DNA of 45,066 nt from Rhodospirillaceae bacterium. Lineage in GTDB: Bacteria > Pseudomonadota > Alphaproteobacteria > UBA2966. A program made the translations under genes and the position numbers. Positions 7,828-15,406 of the stretch are shown in pieces. Position 1 is the first letter of the stretch. Every line of letters begins with the position of its first letter. The stretch covers positions 1-45,066 of the forward strand of contig NZDS01000158.1 in NCBI GenBank assembly GCA_002690215.1. The letters are read 5' to 3'. Under the pieces are notes generated by a model. It worked only from the letters and a program-made list of their open reading frames with translations, was not told where the DNA came from and made no database searches.

Positions 7828-8460
7828 ATGGCCGAACGCCGGCTTTGGAACAAGAAGCTGTTTCGCGAAGGCGAGATCGTTTTCAAAGAGGACGATCAGG
7901 GAAACTCGGCCTTCCTGGTGGAATATGGCACCATCGAGGTCTCCAAGACCGTAGATGGTGAAAAGGTCAGCCTGGCTACGCTGCGCCAGGGCGAGATGTT
8001 CGGTGAAATGGCGCTGATCGACGACAGCCCCCGCATGGCCTCCGCCCAGGCGCTGGAGAACACTAGCGTCGTGGTCATTCCGCGCGGTATCTTCGATACC
8101 AAGCTGGGCGCCACCGACCGCTTCGTCAGCGGTCTGGTGCACCTGCTGGCGGCCAATCTGCGCAACGTCCATCAGTCCTACATGCGGCGGGCGCGCAGCG
8201 TCGACGACTACCTCGATGCCATCGACTTCTTCATCGGCAGCTTGCGCCAATATTTGCAGTCGGGCGACGCCGCAGCCATGGGCAGCGACGAGGCGAACCG
8301 CCATCTGCAGCGTATCGGCGAGTCCGTCGATCAGCTCAAGGTGTTGCTGTCGGCCGCCCCCGACCGGCGCCAAAGCGTGCTTGGCCCCAGCGACGTCACA
8401 CACCAGGGCGATCCCGATCCGCTGACGCCCGATGTCTCGCACCTGGTCGAGAAGAAGTAG
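7828..8460 (+). CDS. Cyclic nucleotide-binding domain protein
   Basis: 210 residues. Residues about 10-110 form a cNMP-binding beta-roll: FREGEIVFKEDDQG, the Gly turns, and a phosphate-binding cassette FGEMALIDDSPRMASAQA with the conserved Glu and Arg. No helix-turn-helix or catalytic domain follows. The C-terminal 90 residues are helical and unassigned, so it is more likely a small sensor or adaptor than a CRP-type regulator. The ATG at 7828 has GAAGGGA 7 nt upstream. A class III nucleotide cyclase is encoded about 9 kb away (17580-20990), a possible ligand source; this link is inference. Confidence 0.85.
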   Translation: MAERRLWNKKLFREGEIVFKEDDQGNSAFLVEYGTIEVSKTVDGEKVSLATLRQGEMFGEMALIDDSPRMASAQALENTSVVVIPRGIFDTKLGATDRFVSGLVHLLAANLRNVHQSYMRRARSVDDYLDAIDFFIGSLRQYLQSGDAAAMGSDEANRHLQRIGESVDQLKVLLSAAPDRRQSVLGPSDVTHQGDPDPLTPDVSHLVEKK

Positions 8461-8476
8461 CAAGTCCGCCGCATGA

Positions 8477-9091
8477 TCAGGCGTGTTCGCCGATGATGCA
8501 GACGGCCGGTACCGGCCGTAGTGGCAGTTCCTCGATCCGAATGCCGACGAAGCCAGCGACTTTCATGTGGCCCTCGATCTCATCTGCCATGGCCAGCGCC
8601 TCGGCCCGGCTGGGATTTTTGCTGCGCGGCATATAGGTGGTGGCGGCGATGCCATTGGGTTTGAGCAGCGCATGAATCTTGCGGAAGGCGGCGGCCCGAT
8701 CGGGCAGGAACTGCACGACGTTGGCCGAATAGAGCTTGTCGAACGGTCCCAGCCCCGGCGGCAGCTCGTCCAAGCTTTCGAGGCGCAACTGGAGGCGTCC
8801 GTCGCTGCTGGCCCCGGCGTTCCTGACCCGGGCCTGGTCGAGCATGGTGCGGGAATGATCGAGGCCGACGACCTCCCCCGCCGCCGCCTGCGCCAGGCAG
8901 GCCTCGAGGGCCAACCCGGGGCCGCAACCGATCTCGATGATGCGGTCGTCGGGCTTGAGCTGGAGCAGATCGACGGTCCAAAGGTTGCGTTGGCGGTTGG
9001 AACGGCGATTGGCCATGATCCAGCCGGCGATCGAGCCGAGCCAGCCATGGGGGTTCTTGAATTGTCCGACGATGGTCTTGCGCAGGCTCAT
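8477..9091 (-). CDS. Class I SAM-dependent methyltransferase
   Basis: 204 residues with a Rossmann methyltransferase core: motif I IIEIGCGPG near residue 51, acidic loop VVGLDHS, a post-motif LYSANVVQFLPD and FRKIHALLKPNG. The substrate is not evident. It is transcribed with, and about 30 nt downstream of, the MarR repressor gene ending at 9121, so it is probably the gene controlled by the two operators at 9587-9627. This is a typical MarR-plus-small-methyltransferase resistance or stress arrangement. Confidence 0.88.
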   Translation of the reverse strand: MSLRKTIVGQFKNPHGWLGSIAGWIMANRRSNRQRNLWTVDLLQLKPDDRIIEIGCGPGLALEACLAQAAAGEVVGLDHSRTMLDQARVRNAGASSDGRLQLRLESLDELPPGLGPFDKLYSANVVQFLPDRAAAFRKIHALLKPNGIAATTYMPRSKNPSRAEALAMADEIEGHMKVAGFVGIRIEELPLRPVPAVCIIGEHA

Positions 9092-9120
9092 GACGAATTC
9101 TCCTGTTTCCCTCGTTGACG

Positions 9121-9570
9121 CTATTCAGTCGGTTTCGGGGATTTGAGCGCGGCGCTCAGCTTCTGCAACGTGGTCGCCGTCGCCTGCACCTCGTGCCCCG
9201 AAAGGACCCGGGATAAGCGCTCGAATTCCCGCGCCTCGCGCTTTTGAATTTCGCCGAACAGGCGCTGCCCCCGCCTGTTCAGGGAAACTAGGAAGGTGCG
9301 CCGGTCGGCGGGGTTGTCGCGGCTCTCGATCAGCTTGGCGCGGCTCAGGCGGTTGGCGATAACCTGAATGTGCTGGCGCGACACGCCCCTCGAGCGGGCG
9401 ATCCCGGGAACGGTTTGCTCGCCACCCCGGACCAGGCTCTCCATCACCGAGCGCATCGAGGTGTTGACGCCCAGATCCCGATGCAGGTCATCGCCCAACG
9501 TGCGCAAAAGATTGAAGCAGAGCCGCAGGTCGCGGATCACGGATTCGAGTTGCTTGGATTTGCTGGCCAT
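9121..9570 (-). CDS. MarR family transcriptional repressor
   Basis: 149 residues from the ATG at 9568-9570. The winged helix has IARSRGVSRQHIQVIANRLSRAKLI followed by the wing DNPADRRTFLVSL with the DRR motif. A longer ORF to 9603 is ruled out because it would begin upstream of the promoter -10 element (9602-9607). It heads a two-gene unit with the methyltransferase at 8477-9091. Two matching 15-bp palindromes flank the promoter, so autorepression is very likely. The inducer is unknown. Confidence 0.9.
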   Translation of the reverse strand: MASKSKQLESVIRDLRLCFNLLRTLGDDLHRDLGVNTSMRSVMESLVRGGEQTVPGIARSRGVSRQHIQVIANRLSRAKLIESRDNPADRRTFLVSLNRRGQRLFGEIQKREAREFERLSRVLSGHEVQATATTLQKLSAALKSPKPTE

Positions 9571-9586
9571 GGGTTCGTCCAAAATC

Positions 9587-9629
9587 GACAATGATATTGT
9601 CAATATAGGAATGACAAGTTTATTGTCAA
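9587..9629 (-). promoter_or_regulatory. Promoter with two MarR operators
   Basis: On the minus strand, TTGACA (9624-9629) and TATATT (9602-9607) are separated by 16 bp, a good sigma-70 promoter for the marR-methyltransferase unit. Two 15-bp palindromes overlap it: GACAATGATATTGTC at 9587-9601 and GACAAGTTTATTGTC at 9613-9627. Their centres are 26 bp apart, about 2.5 helical turns. Binding would cover the -35 region and the start site. The divergent YaiI-like gene begins at 9701 and could be co-regulated. Confidence 0.8.
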
Positions 9630-9700
9630 TACCCCTGAGTTACGAAACTGCTAGACTCGAGCCGTCCGGGACACCCGGTCGCGCATTCCTGGGGGTCTTC

Positions 9701-10150
9701 ATGGTGGAAATTTTCGTCGATGCCGATGCCTGTCCGGTCAAGGACGAAACGCTTCGCGTGGCGGCGCGGCACGAACTCAAGACCTACCTGGTCAGCGACG
9801 GCGGTATTCGTCCCAGCCAAAATCCCTTGGTGGAGCTGGTCATCGTGGCCCCCGGCGCCGATGCCGCCGACGACTGGATCGCCGAACATATCCAAAAATC
9901 AGACGTCTGCGTCACCAACGACATCCCGTTGGCCGCGCGCTGCCTGGAGGCCGGGGCGCTCGCCCTCAAGCCCAACGGCGAGCCCTTCACGGAACAGGGC
10001 ATCGGCTTGGCGCTGGCGGGCCGCGAGCTTATGCAGGATCTGCGCGAAAGCGGCGAAATCACCGGCGGACCCAGACCGTTCAGCAAATCCGACCGCTCGA
10101 ATTTCCTCAACCGCCTGGAAACCACCGTGCAGGCGGCCAAGAGGGGTTAG
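9701..10150 (+). CDS. yaiI: YaiI/YqxD (DUF188) family protein
   Basis: 149 residues, the usual family length. The conserved start EIFVDADACPVKDE and the later VTNDIPLAARCLE and FSKSDRSNFLNRLE segments identify it. The fold is PIN-like and the acidic residues (DADACP, TNDIPLA) suggest metal binding, but the family's role is not established. The ATG at 9701 follows a GGGGG stretch. Its stop codon overlaps the stop of the convergent cytochrome gene by three bases (TTAG). It is divergent from the MarR repressor and may share its operator region. Confidence 0.9.
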   Translation: MVEIFVDADACPVKDETLRVAARHELKTYLVSDGGIRPSQNPLVELVIVAPGADAADDWIAEHIQKSDVCVTNDIPLAARCLEAGALALKPNGEPFTEQGIGLALAGRELMQDLRESGEITGGPRPFSKSDRSNFLNRLETTVQAAKRG

Positions 10151-12273
10151 CCACAGCCCGGCTGCGACGACGGAACCAGAAAGAACGTGTACTCCGAACA
10201 GTCGTCGGCGCTTGGGGGGCTGGCCGCCGGCACCTGCTTGCGTACAGGTGGCAGGCTGCGCAGGTAGACGATCAGGGCGCGAACGTCTTCCTCGGCCAGG
10301 TTCGAGAGATGATCCCAGACCATGCCTTGCCAGTGCAGCACGCCGCCCTGGCGCGAGACACCGCTGCGGATGGCGCGGGCGATCTCGGAGTCGCTCCAGG
10401 CGCCGATGCCGGTTTCCCGGTCAGGCGTGATGTTGCGCACCCAGAGGCTGCCGAAAGCGCGCATGCTGACCTTTTGGCCGCCGCTGCCATCGCTGCCGTG
10501 ACAGAAGGCGCACGAGGTTACGGTAAAGAGATAGCGGCCGCGGGTGGCCAGGGCCGCTTGCTCCGGCTTGGCAAAGCTGCCGGGGTCGGGCGCCGGAATG
10601 GTAGCGGCGACCGCCTCACCGATCTTGGCCGGCGGCACGAAAGCCAGGACGGGTGTCTCATACATAGTCCAGGCGCTGCCCGAGACGATGCCGAGGCCGG
10701 CCAGTGTCAGGCTTGCGACGGTCCAGCCGCGCATCCCACGCGGCCAACGCCGCCCTGCCGGTGCCGCCATGACGAACGCCACCAAGCCACCCAGCAGCAG
10801 CAGCCACTGGGCCCCTATCAGCACTTGTTGCGGCCAGTCGCGGGGCAGTACGCCGGGCTCGGTCTGGCCAAAATTGCCGGCCTTGTAGGTCAGCCGGCGG
10901 GGATTGCCGATGGGGGGCAGGCCCGCGGAATGGAGCGTCTTGGCGAACAAGGTCTCGACGAACCCGTAGCGTAGCGGCGCCGGAATGTGGTTCTTCACCG
11001 CCGGCCGGCTCTTGAGATAACTGGCGATGGCCAGGGCGTCGTCAGGCTCGAAGCTGTGAAAGAACATCCAGGGCATGCCCCACATGTTGAGCCTGCGCTC
11101 AGGCGTGCGGCCGGTTCGGATGGCGTCGGCGATCTCCGCTGTGGACCAGGCGCCCAGGCCGCTCTCAATGTCGGGCGTCAGATTGCGGCTGACATAGGTG
11201 CCCTGGGGATAGGCCTCGATGCCCATGCCGCCGGCCAGGTAATACTTGTCGCCGCTGTAAATCATGTCGCTGTTGATCTGGGTGTGGCAAAGCCCGCACA
11301 TCTCGGTGTGCAGCAGGTATTCGCCGCGTTTGACGAGATCGGCCTGCTGCCCCGGGCCGGCCAGTTCACCGCCTGCCTGCCAGGCCGGTCTGCGGCCCAG
11401 CGAAAGCGTGTAGTTGACCAGGTCCCAGCGCTCGATGTCACTCAGCGCAGTGGCATATTCCGGCATCGGGCCAGGGCGCAGGCCGGTCGTGAGGCGCAAC
11501 CAGAGCTGCTCTGGATCATGTCCGCCGCGAAAACTCCAGGGCGCGGTGAGATCGCGGATGGGCACGGGATAATCGCCCTTCTTGCGAACCTGCAACCAGC
11601 CGCCACCACGGCCGTCCGCAGCGTGGCATTCGGCGCAGCTTTTGCCGTACAGCGCCTGGCCTCGGGCCAGACTGGCGGCGTCCGGGGCGGGGCGTGCCGG
11701 GATGGCGATGGCTTGGGGATCCGCCTCATCGCCGGCGAACAGCGAGAAATCCTGGATGTAGGCCACTACGGCCTCGATTTCCGCCTCAGAAAGTATGTCG
11801 CGCCAATAGGGCATGGCGCTGGCGGGCAGGCAGGCCGTCACCGTGCGACGCAGATCGGCGGCGCTGGCCGGCTGGTCCTCCGGCGTGGATTTGTATTTGT
11901 ATTCGCCGAGTGCGAAATCGCGCGGCCGCGGCACGAAAGAAGGCGCCGCCGGCCCGTCGCCGCGCCCCTCGGGGCCGTGGCAGATGGCGCAACGTTCGAC
12001 GTAGACCCGCTGGCCCAACGTCGCATCGGCGGCGAGATCGGCTCCTGGCGGCCAAGCCAAGGCCTCGTATGGCGCTTCCTGCCAGGGCTCAGCCGGTTCG
12101 GCATAGCCCAGGCGGGCATAGAGCGAGCGCCCCAGGTCGAGCAGCAACAGCACACACAAGACCAGTAGCAACACCTTCCAGCGCCTGCGCAGAGGTTTTT
12201 TTGATTTCACGGTCGGCGCCAGGACCATTTCATCACGAGGTGCTTGGGAAATGAACATCGAAGCAATTGCCAT
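10147..12273 (-). CDS. Membrane-anchored tetraheme cytochrome c protein
   Basis: 708 residues with four CxxCH heme c sites at about C95 (CAICHG), C213 (CAECHA), C326 (CGLCHT) and C588 (CAFCHG), i.e. four c-type domains. Hydrophobic segments lie at about 33-47 (N-terminal anchor), 484-503 and 516-534, so the hemes would face the periplasm. Domains 3 and 4 share NLTPD/NITPD and GLGAWS/GIGAWS motifs typical of cytochrome subunits of periplasmic dehydrogenases. The start is ATG at 12271-12273 with GGGGGAC 6 nt upstream, better than an upstream TTG. The preceding DUF2141 gene ends 20 nt upstream, so the two form an operon. No dehydrogenase partner is adjacent. Confidence 0.9.
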   Translation of the reverse strand: MAIASMFISQAPRDEMVLAPTVKSKKPLRRRWKVLLLVLCVLLLLDLGRSLYARLGYAEPAEPWQEAPYEALAWPPGADLAADATLGQRVYVERCAICHGPEGRGDGPAAPSFVPRPRDFALGEYKYKSTPEDQPASAADLRRTVTACLPASAMPYWRDILSEAEIEAVVAYIQDFSLFAGDEADPQAIAIPARPAPDAASLARGQALYGKSCAECHAADGRGGGWLQVRKKGDYPVPIRDLTAPWSFRGGHDPEQLWLRLTTGLRPGPMPEYATALSDIERWDLVNYTLSLGRRPAWQAGGELAGPGQQADLVKRGEYLLHTEMCGLCHTQINSDMIYSGDKYYLAGGMGIEAYPQGTYVSRNLTPDIESGLGAWSTAEIADAIRTGRTPERRLNMWGMPWMFFHSFEPDDALAIASYLKSRPAVKNHIPAPLRYGFVETLFAKTLHSAGLPPIGNPRRLTYKAGNFGQTEPGVLPRDWPQQVLIGAQWLLLLGGLVAFVMAAPAGRRWPRGMRGWTVASLTLAGLGIVSGSAWTMYETPVLAFVPPAKIGEAVAATIPAPDPGSFAKPEQAALATRGRYLFTVTSCAFCHGSDGSGGQKVSMRAFGSLWVRNITPDRETGIGAWSDSEIARAIRSGVSRQGGVLHWQGMVWDHLSNLAEEDVRALIVYLRSLPPVRKQVPAASPPSADDCSEYTFFLVPSSQPGCG

Positions 12274-12293
12274 AAATAAGTCCCCCCGGAAAT

Positions 12294-12713
12294 TCAATAA
12301 CTGAGCCTGACGTCGACGGTGGTTTGCCCGTCGCCAAGCGCAAAGGCGGATTGCGAAAACGGCGGTGGGCCGAAGAGGGCTTTGGCGTCGTTGGAAAATC
12401 CGTAGCCTTCGGTGGGGATACCGAGCAGGTTCTTTTCCATCTTGCCGTTGGCGTTTTCGTCGTGATGCACGGCCAGCGCATAGCTACCGGCGGGCAGGTC
12501 TTTGAAACGCGCCACGATGGTTCCTTGGGCGGCGGCAACGACCCGGGAGCGACCGGTCTTGAGATAACTCCCGGCATCATCAAAGAGGGCCAGACGGATG
12601 CCGCCCGCGGCCGAGCGGATGCCCGACACGCGCACGGTCAATTCGGCGGCCTCCAGCGTACCCGAGAGAGCGAAGGCAACCAGCGACACAAACATGTAGA
12701 TGGGTATTTTCAT
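12294..12713 (-). CDS. DUF2141 domain-containing secreted protein
   Basis: 139 residues: a signal peptide (about residues 1-22, ending LEAA) and a beta-rich DUF2141 domain with GGIRLALFDDAGSYL, FKDLPAGSYALAVHHDENANGKME and LGIPTEGYGFSNDA, all typical of the family. The DxNxNGKxE segment looks like a metal-binding loop. It lies directly upstream of, and in operon with, the tetraheme cytochrome. The family's function is unknown; a periplasmic role is inferred from the signal peptide. The start is ATG at 12711-12713. Confidence 0.85.
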   Translation of the reverse strand: MKIPIYMFVSLVAFALSGTLEAAELTVRVSGIRSAAGGIRLALFDDAGSYLKTGRSRVVAAAQGTIVARFKDLPAGSYALAVHHDENANGKMEKNLLGIPTEGYGFSNDAKALFGPPPFSQSAFALGDGQTTVDVRLSY

Positions 12714-13164
12714 AAACCGATGCTCCGTTCGTTGGGGCCGAAACGGCATTCGGCCTCTGGTGCATCCAATTGGTTCCAGCTGCTTGAGATCGCTACAGCG
12801 CCTGCGCCAAGACGCCTCGCCAAACGCCCCCCAGACGGCGCCTGTCGCCCTGGCAGCACAGCTCAGCCGCATGCCCGAGGGCCTCGATGGCACCTTGCTC
12901 TGCCTGGAAATGGAGGACCACTACGTCCGGGTCCACACCACCCAGGGCAGCGGCCTGGTGCTGCAGCGTCTGAGCGACGCCATGCGCGAGCTCGCGGGCC
13001 ACGATGGGCAGCAGGTTCATCGTTCGTGGTGGGTGGCGCGGGCGGCCGTGAGCGGGCACGAGCGAGATGGCGGCCGGCGCATTTTGCTGCTTAGCAACGG
13101 CCTCAAGGTGCCTGTCAGCCGCAGCTATCTTGCCGCGCTGCGGGACGCCGACTGGCTCGACTAA
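12700..13164 (+). pseudogene. LytTR DNA-binding domain, probably 5'-truncated
   Basis: From about 12865 the reading frame gives a good LytTR domain: LLCLEMEDHYVRVHTTQGS, LQRLSDAMRELA, VHRSWWVARAAVSG and SNGLKVPVSRSYLAALR. Related alphaproteobacterial proteins carry an N-terminal membrane or sensor region, absent here. The only in-frame ATG (12700) lies antisense to the DUF2141 signal peptide and has no ribosome-binding site, and residues before about 45 look non-coding. I read it as a regulator that has lost its 5' part. It could still be translated from an unrecognised start as a DNA-binding domain alone. Confidence 0.6.
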
Positions 13165-13208
13165 GGGATAACCTTGGCGGAAAAAGGCACTTGGCAGCGC
13201 GATCTACG

Positions 13209-13370
13209 TCACAGCAAGCCGGGGAAATTTCCGGACAAAGCCGATCTGCGAAGGGCGTCGGCACCGGTTGTCGCCGACAGCACCTGATAATCATCGCTAA
13301 GCACACGTCCGATGAGCTTCAAATTGAGGGGCTCGTCATCGACCAGCAGAACAGTCGGGTTTTCGCTCAT
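13209..13370 (-). pseudogene. Response-regulator receiver domain, 3'-truncated
   Basis: The reading starts at ATG 13368-13370 and gives MSENPTVLLVDDEPLNLKLI followed by GRVLSDDYQVLSATTGADALR, the first 42 residues of a CheY-like receiver (VDDE acidic pair at residues 10-13). It then diverges and stops at 53 residues, before the phospho-acceptor Asp and the Thr/Lys sites. A start-side ribosome-binding site is present. The truncation point faces the 3' end of the LytTR fragment, so a deletion between two regulator genes is a simple explanation. Confidence 0.75.
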
Positions 13371-13563
13371 CGCTTCCGTCCTTCGGCTGTCCAAGGTTTT
13401 GCCGCGCAGGTTTCGAAGCTTTTTGCCCGCTGACAGTGTATCAACCACGGCATCGTGACAACTGCGCCGTTTATCCTTTTCTGTCACCTGGCGCATTGGG
13501 TAAGGCGCCGGACCGGGATATCCTGGGCCCCCGCGCCGCCCCAATCGAGCGAAGGAAACAGCC

Positions 13564-14826
13564 ATGAAACAAGAGCTCCTGATCGAGCGCGCCCGCGCCG
13601 TGCTGCCCGCCGGCGGTTTGGGAAATCTCGATCCCGGCATCGTCATTCAAAGGGGCGAGGGCGCCAGGGTCTGGGACGAGGACGGCAACGAGTACATCGA
13701 CTACCTGCTCGGCTCGGGTCCCATGTTCCTCGGCCACGGCCACGCGGAAGTGGTCGAGGCGGTGCAGGAACAAATCGGCCAGGGCACGACCTTTTTCGCC
13801 AGCAACGCCCGCGCCATCGAGCTGGCGGAAGCGATCACTGAGGCCGTGGCCTGCGCCGAGCAGGTGCGCTACGTCAGCACCGGCACCGAGGCCGACATGT
13901 ACGCCATGCGCCTGGCCCGCGCCTTCACCGGCCGGGACAAGATCGTGAAGTTCGAAGGCGGATACCACGGCATGTCATCCGATGCCCAGATGAGCCTGGC
14001 GCCAGCGGAGTTGGCGAACTTTCCCGTCGCCGTACCCGATTCGGCGGGAATCCCGGATCCGGTGCGCCAGGACATGCTGATCGCCCCCTACAACGACCCC
14101 GACTTCGCCAGGTCGCTGATCGCCGAGCATGCCGCCGACATCGCCGGTATCATCGTCGAACCCTTGCAGCGCATCATCCCGCCCCAGCCCGGATTTCTCG
14201 AGACGCTGCGCGAGGAATGCAGCCGCCACGGCATCCCGCTGATCTTCGACGAAGTCGTCACCGGCTTCCGCTTCGCCTACGGCGGTGCCCAGGAAGCCTA
14301 TGGCGTGGTCCCCGACATCTGTACGCTCGGCAAAATCATCGGCGGTGGCTTTCCCCTGGCCGCCGTCGCCGCCAGTGCCGAGATCATGGCGCACTTCGAC
14401 AAGGAAAAGGCGGGCGGCAAGGGTTTCCTGATGCAGGTCGGGACGCTCAGCGGAAATCCCGTGGCCGCGGTCGCCGGACTCAAGACGCTCGAGGTCCTAC
14501 GCAGGCCCGGCGCATACCAGAAAGTCCGCGCCATCGGCGAGGAACTGATGCAGGGGATCGGCGAGGCCCTGAGCAAGGCCGGGCATGCCCATCGAGTGAT
14601 CGGTCATCCCACCATGTTCGAGGCCGTGTTCACGGATCGCGACGTGGTGAACTACCGCGACGTTCTGCAATGCGATAGCAAGAAGGCGGCCGCCTTCCAC
14701 GATCTTCTCCGCCAAGGCGGCATCTTCAAGGCGCCGGGAAAGACCTACGTCTCGCTCGCCCTCACGGAGCGCGACGTGGCCGAAACCCTCGAGGTGTTCA
14801 AAAAGGCCGCCGAGCAGCTTGCATAG
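13564..14826 (+). CDS. Class III PLP-dependent aminotransferase (glutamate-1-semialdehyde aminomutase-like)
   Basis: 420 residues of the fold-type I, class III aminotransferase family. Visible landmarks are GSGPMFLGHGH, the phosphate-binding STGTEADMYAMRLAR, FEGGYHG, IFDEVVTGFR and the PLP lysine K257 in TLGKIIGGGFP. The pattern is nearest to glutamate-1-semialdehyde 2,1-aminomutase relatives and beta-amino acid or omega-aminotransferases. Absence of heme-pathway neighbours argues against a housekeeping HemL role. The ATG has AAGGAA upstream. It is flanked by truncated genes on both sides and has no operon partner from which to infer a substrate. Confidence 0.88.
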   Translation: MKQELLIERARAVLPAGGLGNLDPGIVIQRGEGARVWDEDGNEYIDYLLGSGPMFLGHGHAEVVEAVQEQIGQGTTFFASNARAIELAEAITEAVACAEQVRYVSTGTEADMYAMRLARAFTGRDKIVKFEGGYHGMSSDAQMSLAPAELANFPVAVPDSAGIPDPVRQDMLIAPYNDPDFARSLIAEHAADIAGIIVEPLQRIIPPQPGFLETLREECSRHGIPLIFDEVVTGFRFAYGGAQEAYGVVPDICTLGKIIGGGFPLAAVAASAEIMAHFDKEKAGGKGFLMQVGTLSGNPVAAVAGLKTLEVLRRPGAYQKVRAIGEELMQGIGEALSKAGHAHRVIGHPTMFEAVFTDRDVVNYRDVLQCDSKKAAAFHDLLRQGGIFKAPGKTYVSLALTERDVAETLEVFKKAAEQLA

Positions 14827-15033
14827 GGAACTCCTCCGCAGGCATGCAGAACGCTTTTCACCTGCGCCAGCTCGCCCACACCCATTGGCTCAAGCTCTAC
14901 GATTTCCTGATGGATCCCGCCGCGTTGCCGGAGGGACCGCGCCGCGCCCTCGGTCGTTCCGACACCGGGTGAATTTGAGGGCACACCGAGGACCTTCGGT
15001 GTCTCTGGATGCGAAAGAGAATGGCAGGCCGAG

Positions 15034-15336
15034 TTGCGAATTGTCGATGGCGCCTTGTTCGTCACTGACTTGCCGGACTCGCCGCATTTATCGGCCCACA
15101 AGATCAGGGCCGAGGTCTATTTGGGTTACGCTTCCGACGACCCCCATGTACCGGACGAAGAGTTGGCCACCATGCCCAATACCATGACAGCGGCGGGTGT
15201 GAACCACACCATCGAAATTTACCCGCAGACGGAACACGGCTTCGTCTTTTCCGAGCGCCCGGTGTATGTGAAGGCCGCTTCGGAACGACATTGGGAGACC
15301 ATGCTGGCTCTATTCGACCGCCGGCTGCGGCAATAG
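15034..15336 (+). pseudogene. Dienelactone hydrolase family, C-terminal fragment
   Basis: The frame encodes the last 100 residues of an alpha/beta hydrolase of the dienelactone hydrolase family: VYLGYASDDPHVP with the Asp of the triad, and IEIYPQTEHGFVF with the His. The nucleophile region (GxCxGG) is missing. The frame remains open upstream to about 14950 but carries no family sequence or start codon. Between 14843 and 14971 another short frame (42 residues, beginning MQNAFHLRQL) may be a scrap of a different gene. Together 14830-15030 looks like decayed sequence after the aminotransferase gene. Confidence 0.65.
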
Positions 15337-15406
15337 CCGCGACATGCTCTAGCGTCTCCAGGAGATCGATTGTCAGACGCTTACTCGAATTCTCTTGCCT
15401 TGAGCG

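Noticed and set aside
6249-7886. Minus-strand 545-codon open frame
   Set aside because: Antisense to the MORN lipoprotein and the start of the cNMP-binding gene. It has no domain, and its openness results from high GC and repeat codon bias.
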